A stretch of 64,000 bases of DNA from Micromonosporaceae bacterium KJ-029 (GTDB lineage: Bacteria; Actinomycetota; Actinomycetes; Mycobacteriales; Micromonosporaceae): the NCBI GenBank assembly GCA_005402585.1, contig BIFP01000072.1:124001-188000 (forward strand), in the 5' to 3' direction. The position numbers and the translations under genes are program-made. Positions 47,201 through 55,685 of the stretch are shown one piece after another; position 1 is the first letter of the stretch, and the number at the start of each line of letters is the position of its first letter. The notes below the pieces were generated by a model that was not told the DNA's origin, made no database searches, and saw nothing but the letters and a program-made list of their open reading frames with translations.

Positions 47201-48070
47201 ATGGCGAACCCGTTCGTCAAGGGTTGGAAGTACCTGATGGCGCTCTTCGGCGCCCGAATCGACGAGCACGCCGACCCGAAGGTGCAGCTCCAGCAGGCCA
47301 TCGACGAGGCACACCGGCAGCACCAGGCCCTCGTCCAGCAGGCCGCGGCGGTGATCGGTAACCAGCGCCAGCTGGAGATGAAGCTGTCCCGGCAGATGTC
47401 CGACGTCGAGCGGTTGCAGTCCAACGCCCGTCAGGCGCTGGTCCTCGCCGACCAGTCCCGGGCCAAGGGCGACGAGGTCGAGGCCGGGCGCTACGAGCAG
47501 TCCGCCCAGACCCTGGCCACCCAGCTGGTCTCCGCCGAGCAGGCCGCGGAGGATCTCAAGACCCTGCACGACCAGGCGCTCGCCGCCGCCGGCCAGGCCC
47601 GCCGGGCGGTGGAGAACAACTCGATGATCCTCCAGCAGAAGCTCGCCGAGCGCGCCAAGCTGCTCAGCCAGCTGGAGCAGGCCAAGATGCAGGAGAGCGT
47701 GGCCGCGTCGCTGGAGTCCATGTCGGCGCTCACCGCGCCCGGCACCACCCCCAGCCTGGACGAGGTCCGCGACCGCATCGAGCGCCGCTACGCCAACGCC
47801 ATGGGGCGCGCCGAGCTGGCCAGCAACTCGGCGGAGGGCCGGATGCTGGAGATCCAGAAGGCAACCCTGGACACTGCCGGCTCGGCCCGGCTGGACCAGA
47901 TCCGCGCCAGCATGGCCGGCGAACAGCTCGGCGCCGGCCAGGAACGTGGCGCCGTCGCCGGCCAGCCGGCCGCGCAGGCCGGCGAGTCGGCGGCCGTGGC
48001 CCGGCTCGACGAGATCAGGGCCAGCATGAGCCGGGAACGCGGCACCGGCGACACCACGGCCGCCAGCTGA
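47201..48070 (+). CDS. pspA: Phage shock protein A (PspA/IM30 family)
   Basis: 289 residues. Oligomerises on the inner membrane to protect it. Starts MANPFVKGWKYLMALFGARI, then long coiled coils rich in Gln/Ala/Glu (residues 25-190) and a C-terminal portion with two RLDEIRASM-like repeats (LDQIRASM and LDEIRASM). ESCRT-III-like family. Follows clgR by 201 bases. The ATG is preceded by GGGGATACCGCGGAG. Confidence 0.94.
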   Translation: MANPFVKGWKYLMALFGARIDEHADPKVQLQQAIDEAHRQHQALVQQAAAVIGNQRQLEMKLSRQMSDVERLQSNARQALVLADQSRAKGDEVEAGRYEQSAQTLATQLVSAEQAAEDLKTLHDQALAAAGQARRAVENNSMILQQKLAERAKLLSQLEQAKMQESVAASLESMSALTAPGTTPSLDEVRDRIERRYANAMGRAELASNSAEGRMLEIQKATLDTAGSARLDQIRASMAGEQLGAGQERGAVAGQPAAQAGESAAVARLDEIRASMSRERGTGDTTAAS

Positions 48071-48092
48071 GCGGACGGTCAAGGAGGCGACG

Positions 48093-48872
48093 GTGGCAGA
48101 CGAGCGCACCCGGTACTTCCGGCGGCTGGGCAAGCTACGACGCTCCGCCCGGCGCTGGAGCGTACTCGCCGGTGGGCTCGGTGGTGCCACCGTCATCCTG
48201 ACCCCGTACGCCGGCATCGGTCTGGCCGACGCGTTCTGGGCCGCCGCCGCAGGAGCGTCCACCGCGCTCGCCGCCTGGCGCTGGGTCGACCTGCGCGCGC
48301 TGGCCGCCCAGCCCGCCCCGCCCGCGCTCGACCCGGCCCAGGCCGCCGCCCGCAACCGGGCCCGCCTGGTCGCCGCCGTGGAACGACTGCCCGCCGGCGC
48401 CAGCGTGGTGGCCGAGGTACGCCGGGCCCGCTCCCGCGGCGCACTGCGCGGCACCACCGCCGCCGACCCGTGGGACCGGCTGGACCGGGCTGCATCGACC
48501 CTGGCCGGGATGGCAGGCCGGCTGACCGGCCTTGCCGAGCCGGCCGTCGCCGAGGCGTCGGCGGCCGAGCAGTCCCTACGTGACCTGGCCGACCGGGTAG
48601 CCAGCGTGGAACGGGCGGTACGACTCGCCCCGCCCGACGCTCGGCTGCCGCTCACCGAGGCGCACCAGGCGTTGACGGGCCAGTTGGAGGCGGGGGTGGG
48701 GGCGTACGAACGGCTGGTGGTGGCCGCCGCCGGCTACCTCGCCGAGGAGTACCGCCCGGAGAATGAGCACCCTGCCGCCGCCCAGCTGACGGAGGCGACG
48801 GATTTGCTGCACGGCTTCGCCTCCGCCCTGTCCGAACTACGCGCCGTCGGCCGCCCAGCCTCAACCCAGTGA
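48093..48872 (+). CDS. pspM: PspM-like envelope-stress membrane protein
   Basis: 259 residues. A basic N-terminus (RYFRRLGKLRRSARRW), a transmembrane hairpin (SVLAGGLGGATVILTPYAG with ADAFWAAAAGASTALAAW), then a long helical cytosolic part. The place after pspA and the topology match mycobacterial Rv2743c (PspM), which docks PspA. GTG at 48093 with GGAGGCGA before it, 23 bases after pspA. Confidence 0.8.
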   Translation: MADERTRYFRRLGKLRRSARRWSVLAGGLGGATVILTPYAGIGLADAFWAAAAGASTALAAWRWVDLRALAAQPAPPALDPAQAAARNRARLVAAVERLPAGASVVAEVRRARSRGALRGTTAADPWDRLDRAASTLAGMAGRLTGLAEPAVAEASAAEQSLRDLADRVASVERAVRLAPPDARLPLTEAHQALTGQLEAGVGAYERLVVAAAGYLAEEYRPENEHPAAAQLTEATDLLHGFASALSELRAVGRPASTQ

Positions 48873-48935
48873 CGGCGCCGGTCGGTGCCGGCGCCGCGAC
48901 GACCACGACGGACCTTGCGGGGTCACCGAGGGCGA

Positions 48936-51900
48936 TCACTCCGGTGTCGTCACCGGGATCGGGCCGGTGAACCGGGAGGCACCGACCACATTGAACGAGC
49001 GGATCCGGTAGTGGTAGGTGACGCCCCGAGCCAGCCCGGTGTTGGTGAAGCCCCGACCGGTGACCGTGAAGGTGGCGACTTCCCGACTGAACGTCGGGTC
49101 GAGGGCTCGTTCCACGGTGAACCCGGCCCCCTGACCGGCGGGAGTGCTGGCCGCCCAGCCCAGGACCACCGTGGCGGTGTCCGGGCCTGGCGCGTTGGTG
49201 GCCACGCTCACCGACGTCGGCGTGCCCGGTGCCGGTGGCGTGGTCACCGTGGCCACGGTGGACCAGGGCGAGGCAGCGCCCAGGTAGGTGGTCCGCACCC
49301 GGTAGTAGTACGTGGTGTCCGGTGCGACCGCCGTGTCCAGGTGGTGGTCCCCGACGCCGATCGCGGTGGTGCCGGGTCCGCTGGTGAAGGTCGGGTTGGT
49401 CGCCCGCTGTACGTCGATCCCGGTGGCGAAGGAGCGGTTGGTCCAGCGCAACGCGATCCGCAGCGGGGCGGCCGGTGGGATCGCCGCGGTCAGGCCGGCC
49501 GGGGCGGTGAGCTGCACCGCCGCGGGGACGCTATTGGACCAGGCGGAGCAGCTCACCGTGTTCTCCGCCCGGATCCGGTAGTGGTAGGTCACGCTGGGGG
49601 TGACCGTGGCGTCGGTGTAACGGGTCGCGGTGGCCGCCACGGTGATCTCGGTCAGCCCGTTGGTGAACGTCCCGTCGGTGGCCCGCTGCAGCAGGTGGCT
49701 GGTGGCCGTCGGGTGGCTGCCGTTGCCGGTCCAGGTCAGGGCGATGGCCGGCAGGGCGGTCGCCTTGCCGGGCGCCGGGGTGGCGGTCAGCCCGGTCGGC
49801 GCCCGGGGCGAGACGCGTACCACCAGCGGTCGGGTCATGCCCTGGTCGCGATGCCCGCCCGACCCGCTCGACCAGCGGTACTCCCAGCCCAGGTTGACCA
49901 GCTGGTTGACCACCGAAGCCGGACGCCCGTCGAGCGGGCTGATCGAGGTGGATCCGGCCCGTAACCCGGCCGGCCGGGTCGGGTCGAGCAGCCGTACGCT
50001 GTCGCCGATCTTGAATGGCAGGGGCGGTGCCTCCGGCCGCAGCGCGAGCACCACGTCCTCGCCCGGGTCGACCCGGACGATCTGCTTCCAGCCCAGCTCG
50101 CCCGGGTCCGGCGGTCGGATCGTCCCGTCGCGGCCGGCTCGGCTGACCACCTGCACCTCCAGCCCGTCGAACCGCACCGGATGGCTCTGCCGGCCCGTCC
50201 CGCGTACCCGCCACAGTTGGCTGCCGTCGCCGGGCGCGCCGACCGCGACGGCCGGGTCGCAGACGTGCAGCACCTCGGTCGCCGGGTCGGTCGGGCCGAG
50301 CGGCAGGGTCGCGTCGGCGAGCGGCCCGGCGTGCGGGTGACCCACGCCGAGGCGGCCGGTGAGCCGGCCGTGGCCGGGTTCGAAGACCTGCCGTACGGCC
50401 TTGACCGCCAGCGGCAGCAACACCGGCACGGCGGCACCGGCCGGGGTGAACTCGACCCCGGTGGCGTGTACCGGTACCCGGGTCGGGCCGGCGGTGACGG
50501 TGCCGAAGCCGGGGTCGTACACCGGTTGGGGCACGACCGGGGGCCGCTGGCTGGCCGCGTACGCGCCGGGCAGCCGCTCGCGCAGCCGGTCGAGGTCGTA
50601 CGGCGGGGCGGGGCTGCCGGCCACCCGCAGTTGCAGCAGGGTACGGGTGTTCGGGCCGTACCCGGGGACGGTGGGTGGTGCGCCGCCCTCGGCGGTCCGG
50701 TCCGGCCCCCCGGTGTGGTGGTCGTACCGGGGGTCGAAGGAGGGCAGCGGCGCGGGGCCGTCGTTGTAGAGGATCAGGGTGCTGCCCGACGCGACCGTGG
50801 CGAAGTCCACCAGCACGTCGGCCCGTTCGCCGGGGGCCAGCAGCAGGGCGTGACCGTCGACGTTGAGCACGGTCGGATCGCGCCGGTCGTACCGGAACCC
50901 GACCGGCCGGTTGGGGATCACCACGGGGGCCGGCAGCAGGCCGCATTCGTTGCCGATCCGGATCAGCTCCGGCCCGGCGGCGACCGGGTCGGGCACGCCA
51001 CCGGTTCGGCCGTCGGTCGGCCAACCCGCCGGCCGGTCGGGCGCGCGGACCGCCTCGACCATCGGCACCTCGCCGGCGTCGGCGTCGGCCAGGCTGCCCT
51101 CCGGCGTCCACATCGGTGCGTCCGAGGCGGCCCGGTACAACTGGAGGTTGAGCCAGCGGTCGGGGCAGGCGTTGAGGATCCGCCACCGGTAGACCCGGGG
51201 CTCGACCTCCAGGTACGGGTACGCGGCGCCGTTGACCAGCACGGTGTCGCCGTACGCGCCGGGCACCGCGCTCGGGTGCGGTACACCGGGGACCTGTGGC
51301 GGCTCGTCTGGATCGGTGACCGGGTCGTGGTGCGGGTTGGGTACCGGGCCGGCGGGTGCGTCCGGGCCGGCGACCGTCGCGGTACGCGACCACGGGCCGT
51401 AGTCCCACCGGCCGGTCGGGTTGGTGCCGTCCGGCCGGTACGGGTTCTGCCGGGGCTGGTAGACGTGCGGGTGCCAGAAGCTGCCCCGGGCGCCCCAGCG
51501 GTCGCGGTCCCAGGTGGGATCCTGGGCGGCGAGTTGCGCGTCGTCCGGCACGAACGTCTTGTCCTCGAAGACCAGCGGCAGTTCCTCGGCGGGCAGCACC
51601 CCGTCGGCGACCAGCCGCTCCTGCGTCTCGTCGGTGAGCAGGTAGAGCGCGACCTGGCCGGAGTAGCCGGTCAGCCGGGACAGCCCGACGGTGTTGTCGT
51701 GGAACCAGAGCAGCCGCCCGCTCTGGTCGTTGGGGTAGTACAGCGTGGTGGCGCCCTGCCCAGGGTGGGCCATGTCGGGGACGTGGGTCAGCCCGGTGCC
51801 GGTCGGGTACGGGGTGATCTCACCCGCCGGGGTGATCCAGTGCCAGGGGTTGCCGGCGCTGATCCAGCCGGTCAGCGCGCCGCAGAGGTGCAGCACCGCC

Positions 51901-52658
51901 CGGTTCTGCGGGTAGGGCGCCGGCCCGTTGAGTGGGCCGGTACCGGCCCCGGGCACGGTCGGGTCGACCGGTAGGAAGAGGTCGCCGGCCCGGCCGGTGG
52001 GCAGCTGGTTGATGAACTTGATCCGCACCGGGCGGCCCCGGCGGGCCACCACGACCGGGCCGAGGTGCCAGGGGCGTTGCGGCGGTGCGACGGTGTTGTG
52101 CCCGTCGACGTCGGTGCCCAGGTTGAGCTGCCGGTAGCCGCGCAGCCGGGTCGCCGGCAGGTCCCGGTGCAGGCGTTGGGTGTACTCCCGCAGGCCGATC
52201 TCGTAGTAGTCGCAGCCCGGGTGGGTGATGGTGTCCGGCACCGCGACCGGCAGGTGGGCGCCGAGCGGGGTACGTCCCAGCGCGCCCAGGCCGGGCAGCG
52301 GGTCGACGAACTTGCGCAGGCCGGTGCCCGGCACCACCTCCCCGGCGCCGTCGAGGACCGGCAGCGGGCTGTACGCGTGGTTCGGCACCGGGCCGAAGCA
52401 GCGGGGGACCGCGGCCGGATCCAGGCTCGCCGGTGCTGGCGCGGGCGCCTGGGCCGGCGGTGGTGCCGGTGCCGGTGGTGCCTCGACGGGGATGGTGCCG
52501 GTCGCTTCGGCCGGGACCGTGGGGACGGGGTGGCTGGCGGCTCTGCCGTCCGGGTCCGTGCCGGTTCGGGCGGCGGGTACGGCCACGGGCTGGTCCTGCT
52601 GGCCGTTGCGGGCGGCCCGGTCCAGCCAGGTCGACCGGAGTCTGCGGAATACGGCCAT
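48936..52658 (-). CDS. Multicopper-oxidase-like protein with degenerate copper sites and three Fn3 domains
   Basis: 1,240 residues. No signal peptide; an 80-residue Pro/Ala linker comes first. The cupredoxin scaffold is recognisable (VDGHNTVAPPQRPWHLGPVV, WFHDNTVGLSRLTGYSGQV, VYRWRILNACPDRWLNLQL), but the copper ligands are altered: HLC at 257-259 instead of HxH, HDN at 320-322 instead of HDH, HPVRFDG at 826 in place of HPxHxH, and GHRDQGM around 936 where HCHxxxH is expected. The last ~290 residues contain three fibronectin type III domains. Likely not a functional oxidase. ATG after GGGGAG. Confidence 0.82.
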   Translation of the reverse strand: MAVFRRLRSTWLDRAARNGQQDQPVAVPAARTGTDPDGRAASHPVPTVPAEATGTIPVEAPPAPAPPPAQAPAPAPASLDPAAVPRCFGPVPNHAYSPLPVLDGAGEVVPGTGLRKFVDPLPGLGALGRTPLGAHLPVAVPDTITHPGCDYYEIGLREYTQRLHRDLPATRLRGYRQLNLGTDVDGHNTVAPPQRPWHLGPVVVARRGRPVRIKFINQLPTGRAGDLFLPVDPTVPGAGTGPLNGPAPYPQNRAVLHLCGALTGWISAGNPWHWITPAGEITPYPTGTGLTHVPDMAHPGQGATTLYYPNDQSGRLLWFHDNTVGLSRLTGYSGQVALYLLTDETQERLVADGVLPAEELPLVFEDKTFVPDDAQLAAQDPTWDRDRWGARGSFWHPHVYQPRQNPYRPDGTNPTGRWDYGPWSRTATVAGPDAPAGPVPNPHHDPVTDPDEPPQVPGVPHPSAVPGAYGDTVLVNGAAYPYLEVEPRVYRWRILNACPDRWLNLQLYRAASDAPMWTPEGSLADADAGEVPMVEAVRAPDRPAGWPTDGRTGGVPDPVAAGPELIRIGNECGLLPAPVVIPNRPVGFRYDRRDPTVLNVDGHALLLAPGERADVLVDFATVASGSTLILYNDGPAPLPSFDPRYDHHTGGPDRTAEGGAPPTVPGYGPNTRTLLQLRVAGSPAPPYDLDRLRERLPGAYAASQRPPVVPQPVYDPGFGTVTAGPTRVPVHATGVEFTPAGAAVPVLLPLAVKAVRQVFEPGHGRLTGRLGVGHPHAGPLADATLPLGPTDPATEVLHVCDPAVAVGAPGDGSQLWRVRGTGRQSHPVRFDGLEVQVVSRAGRDGTIRPPDPGELGWKQIVRVDPGEDVVLALRPEAPPLPFKIGDSVRLLDPTRPAGLRAGSTSISPLDGRPASVVNQLVNLGWEYRWSSGSGGHRDQGMTRPLVVRVSPRAPTGLTATPAPGKATALPAIALTWTGNGSHPTATSHLLQRATDGTFTNGLTEITVAATATRYTDATVTPSVTYHYRIRAENTVSCSAWSNSVPAAVQLTAPAGLTAAIPPAAPLRIALRWTNRSFATGIDVQRATNPTFTSGPGTTAIGVGDHHLDTAVAPDTTYYYRVRTTYLGAASPWSTVATVTTPPAPGTPTSVSVATNAPGPDTATVVLGWAASTPAGQGAGFTVERALDPTFSREVATFTVTGRGFTNTGLARGVTYHYRIRSFNVVGASRFTGPIPVTTPE

Positions 52659-52942
52659 AGCTCTCCCCGGGATCGGGGCGCGGCGGCCACCACCGCGACG
52701 TGGCGACCTGGCTGCGCGGTACTGACGGTCCGTGAGGGCTCAACCGCAGCATGCGACGCGGTTGGCCGGTTAGGAAGTACCCAATCGTCCCAATCTGCGG
52801 ATCTCCCGGCGTGTCGCCCACGCCACTCCGCTGCGGTCGCCTGACCGGCCGTCCACCTGGGCGAACCCACCCGGATCGCCGGGTGGAAGTTCCACGAAAA
52901 CCGAGGTGACGGTGTTCCGATCGGCCGGCCCGTCCCACCCGG
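52659..52942. other. Intergenic stretch between the oxidase-like and nei genes
   Basis: 284 bases. I see no conserved frame, hairpin or RNA here. A GGGGAG site for the oxidase-like gene lies at its left end. Confidence 0.6.
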
Positions 52943-53740
52943 TCAGGCTGGGGTGCCGGGCTGGCAGGTGGGGCACCAGTAGGTGACCCGCTCGCCCAGC
53001 TCCTCCTTCCGCACGGCGGTGCCGCACCGGCGGCACGGCTGGGCCCGCCGCCCGTACACGTAGCTGGTCTGACCCCGGCGCAGCGACCCTGTGGTGCTCT
53101 GGATCCATCGCCCCCGGTTGGCCGCCAGCAGTTCCCGCGCCAGGGCGACCATGCCGCGGAGGTCGGGAACGTCCCGGACCGGCGTCCGGGGATCGATCCC
53201 GCGCAGGAACAGCACCTCGGACTTGTAGAGGTTGCCGACTCCGGCCAGGTTCCGCTGGTCCAGCAACGCCGGGCCGATGGCCGTGTCGGGGCGGGCGGAC
53301 AGCCGGCGGACGGCCTCGGCCGGATCCCAGTCGTCGGAGAGCAGGTCGGGGCCGAGGTGGCCGACCAGGCGGGCCTCCTCGACGGTGGGCACCAGGGCCA
53401 CCTCGTGCAGGTGGTAGCCGACCGCGGTCGCGGTCGGGGCACGCAGCACCACCCGGATCAGGTGCGCCGGCCGGGCCGCCCAGCGCTCCCCGGGCGCGTA
53501 CGCCCGCCAGGCGCCGTCCATCCGCAGGTGCGAGTGCAGCGTCCAGCGCGACCCGTCGGCCGGCGCCTCCAGCCGGAGCAGCAGGTGTTTGCCCCGGCTG
53601 GCGGATTCGCGTACGGACCAGCCGGTGAGGTCGGTGGTGGCCAGCCGGGGTACCCGGAAGTCGCTACCGGTCAGCCGGGCACCGGCCAGCGCGCGTTCCA
53701 GGACGCGGGCGGTGTTCCAGACGGTGTCGCCTTCGGGCAC
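52943..53740 (-). CDS. nei: Fpg/Nei-family DNA glycosylase (endonuclease VIII type)
   Basis: 265 residues. Starts MPEGDTVWNTAR, with the catalytic Pro2-Glu3 and the GDT of the Nei group. The H2TH helix is LLDQRNLAGVGNLYKSEVLFL. The C-terminal zinc finger has four Cys (PCRRCGTAVRKEEL and YWCPTCQ). Removes oxidised pyrimidines. AACAAT six bases before the GTG may be a leaderless promoter. Confidence 0.93.
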   Translation of the reverse strand: MPEGDTVWNTARVLERALAGARLTGSDFRVPRLATTDLTGWSVRESASRGKHLLLRLEAPADGSRWTLHSHLRMDGAWRAYAPGERWAARPAHLIRVVLRAPTATAVGYHLHEVALVPTVEEARLVGHLGPDLLSDDWDPAEAVRRLSARPDTAIGPALLDQRNLAGVGNLYKSEVLFLRGIDPRTPVRDVPDLRGMVALARELLAANRGRWIQSTTGSLRRGQTSYVYGRRAQPCRRCGTAVRKEELGERVTYWCPTCQPGTPA

Positions 53741-53761
53741 CCCACCATTGTTCCCCGCCGG

Positions 53762-54004
53762 TCAGGGCATTTCCTCCGGCCGTGGCGCGCGGACCAGATC
53801 CTGGTAACGGGGGTGGCAGGCGCCGTACACGGCGAAGTTGAGCCGGGCGTGGGACAGGCTCAGCTCTCCGTTGGGCCCACCGCGAACGACGTCGGCGTCG
53901 GCATCGGTCTGGCCGTCGTCGGTCCAGAAGCAGACGGGACAGGTGCCGCCGCCGGTCCGGGACGCGCAGCAGGGACAAGTGGCGGGCACCCAGCGATCAC
54001 TCAC
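53762..54004 (-). CDS. CPCC-family cysteine-rich protein
   Basis: 80 residues. Four cysteines in two pairs, TCPCCASRTGGGTCPVCFW, can hold zinc; the rest fits the family: GQTDADADVVRGGPNGELSL then ARLNFAVYGACH. The GTG at 54004 overlaps the stop of the SAM hydrolase gene by 8 bases, so the two are coupled. Function unknown. A longer frame to 54127 is open, but it would start well inside the upstream gene. Confidence 0.8.
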   Translation of the reverse strand: MSDRWVPATCPCCASRTGGGTCPVCFWTDDGQTDADADVVRGGPNGELSLSHARLNFAVYGACHPRYQDLVRAPRPEEMP

Positions 54005-54893
54005 CAGCACAGCTTTCCACAGTGGACGTATCGCCCAGGTCACGTCGGGGCGTGTCAGGAAGGGGGGCTCTCTGCACCCGCAGCAGCGTACCGGGGGCGG
54101 CGGTGAGTAATTCGGCGGCGCGGCCACCGTTCACGGAGAGCGCGACCCGGCCGGCCGAGTCGGCGTGCGCCACCAGGGCGCCCACCGGGGCGTCGCCGAA
54201 CGTACGCCCGTGCACCGCCTCCCACGCCCCGCCGTCGCCGGCCGGACTCACCCGGACCCGGTCCGGCAGCCCGGCCAGCAGGTCGGCCGGGGCGGCCAGT
54301 TGGACGTTGCCGAAGTGGTCCACCGTCAGCACCTCGGCGGTGAACCCGTCCGGCCACGGCTCGACCACCGGGTCGGGCAACCGGACCAGCGTCGACGGGT
54401 CGACGGCCGGGCCGGCCTCGGCCAGCGGCGCGCCCAACGCCAGCCGGGCCGCGACCGGCGCGAAGACATCCCGGCCGTGGAAGGTGGCGGACACCTGCGG
54501 TGCCAGCCAACCCGGGTTGGTCAACTCCACCGCGGCGGTCACCCCGCCGAGTGCGGCGGCGGCGTCCAGTAGCAGGCCGTTGTCCGGCCCCACCAGGAAG
54601 CCCTCGGGGGTGGCCAGTGCCACGCCCCGGCGGTCCGTACCCACCCCCGGGTCGACCACCGCCACATGCACCCCGGCCGGCAGGTGCGGCACGGTCTGCG
54701 CGAGCACCGCCGCGCCCCGCCGGATGTCTCCGGGCGGCACCAGGTGGGTCACGTCGATCACCCGGACCGTCGGCGCGAGCCGCGCGATCGCCCCATGGCA
54801 GGCCGCCACGAAGCCGTCGGCGAGACCGTAGTCGGTGGTCAGCGAGACGACCTCGGCTCGTCCCGGCACTCCGTTGTCCGTACTGCTCGTCAC
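53997..54893 (-). CDS. SAM hydroxide adenosyltransferase (DUF62)
   Basis: 298 residues. The DUF62 family hydrolyses S-adenosylmethionine to adenosine and methionine with a water nucleophile; relatives are the fluorinase and chlorinase. The Asp-Arg-His type pattern is expected; I see SLTTDYGLADGFVAACHG, AVVDPGVGTDRRGVAL, VGPDNGLLLDAA and VDHFGNVQLA. The GTG at 54893 is chosen with TACGAT (54907-54902) as -10, 8 bases upstream. The CPCC gene is coupled downstream. Confidence 0.9.
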   Translation of the reverse strand: MTSSTDNGVPGRAEVVSLTTDYGLADGFVAACHGAIARLAPTVRVIDVTHLVPPGDIRRGAAVLAQTVPHLPAGVHVAVVDPGVGTDRRGVALATPEGFLVGPDNGLLLDAAAALGGVTAAVELTNPGWLAPQVSATFHGRDVFAPVAARLALGAPLAEAGPAVDPSTLVRLPDPVVEPWPDGFTAEVLTVDHFGNVQLAAPADLLAGLPDRVRVSPAGDGGAWEAVHGRTFGDAPVGALVAHADSAGRVALSVNGGRAAELLTAAPGTLLRVQRAPLPDTPRRDLGDTSTVESCAGE

Positions 54894-55069
54894 GGCACCG
54901 CATCGTACGGCCCGGACCGCCCGTCGTGCCCCGCCGGCACGGCGCGGCCTCCGAGTGGGCGGGTCGCGCGGGCGCGACGAGAAAGCATCTCCGGTTGGCG
55001 GATACGCGACAAGGTGCCTGGCCGACCGGCCACTGCCTGCGGCGGGGCCGGCTGGGCAGACTTGCCGGA

Positions 55070-55681
55070 GTGACCCACCGCATCCTGCCCGCCGTCGTCC
55101 TCGTCGCGGCCACGCTGACCGCCTGCGGTGGCGACCCGGCCCGGCCCCCCGCCGCCGGCCCGGCGGCCAGCACGCCCGCAGGCGCACCCGTGGTGAGCCC
55201 GGGCGCGCCGACCGCGACCGCCCCGCCGAGCCCCGCCGAGCCCCCGGCTACCGCGACCGTGCCCACCACCGCGACCGCGCCGATCGCCCCGGTGGCACCG
55301 AGCGCGCCGGCCGCCGACGGCAGCACGGAACGCCGCCCGCCCAGCCCGCCGCCTGTGGTGCTGCCGCCCCGCCAGGCGGGCGCGCCCAGCGCACGGGAGG
55401 TCGTCGCGGCCTTCCGGGCCGCCGGGCTCAAGGCGACGAACTCGCGGGACCGGTCGGTCGACTGCGGGCCCGACGGGCTGGGGTTGGGCTGCTCGGAACT
55501 GGTCGTCACCGACGGGGTCACGGTGTACGTCTTCCCGGACGAGAGCAGCGCCGGTGACATCGCCGAGCTGTGGAGCGGCGGCGCGTACCGCCGCGGCACG
55601 GTGGTGCTCAACTACCTGGAGGCCCCGACCCCGCACACGGACCGCCCGCGCTACGAGAAGACCCTCACCACCCTCCGCTGA
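55070..55681 (+). CDS. Secreted lipoprotein of unknown function
   Basis: 203 residues. Signal peptide ILPAVVLVAATLTACGG with lipobox LTAC near residue 18. Then an 85-residue Pro/Ala/Thr linker and a compact C-terminal domain with a possible disulfide (VDCGPDGLGLGCSELVV). GTG at 55070; CAGACT seven bases upstream may be a -10. Nearby genes do not suggest a role. Confidence 0.75.
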   Translation: MTHRILPAVVLVAATLTACGGDPARPPAAGPAASTPAGAPVVSPGAPTATAPPSPAEPPATATVPTTATAPIAPVAPSAPAADGSTERRPPSPPPVVLPPRQAGAPSAREVVAAFRAAGLKATNSRDRSVDCGPDGLGLGCSELVVTDGVTVYVFPDESSAGDIAELWSGGAYRRGTVVLNYLEAPTPHTDRPRYEKTLTTLR

Positions 55682-55685
55682 CCGG

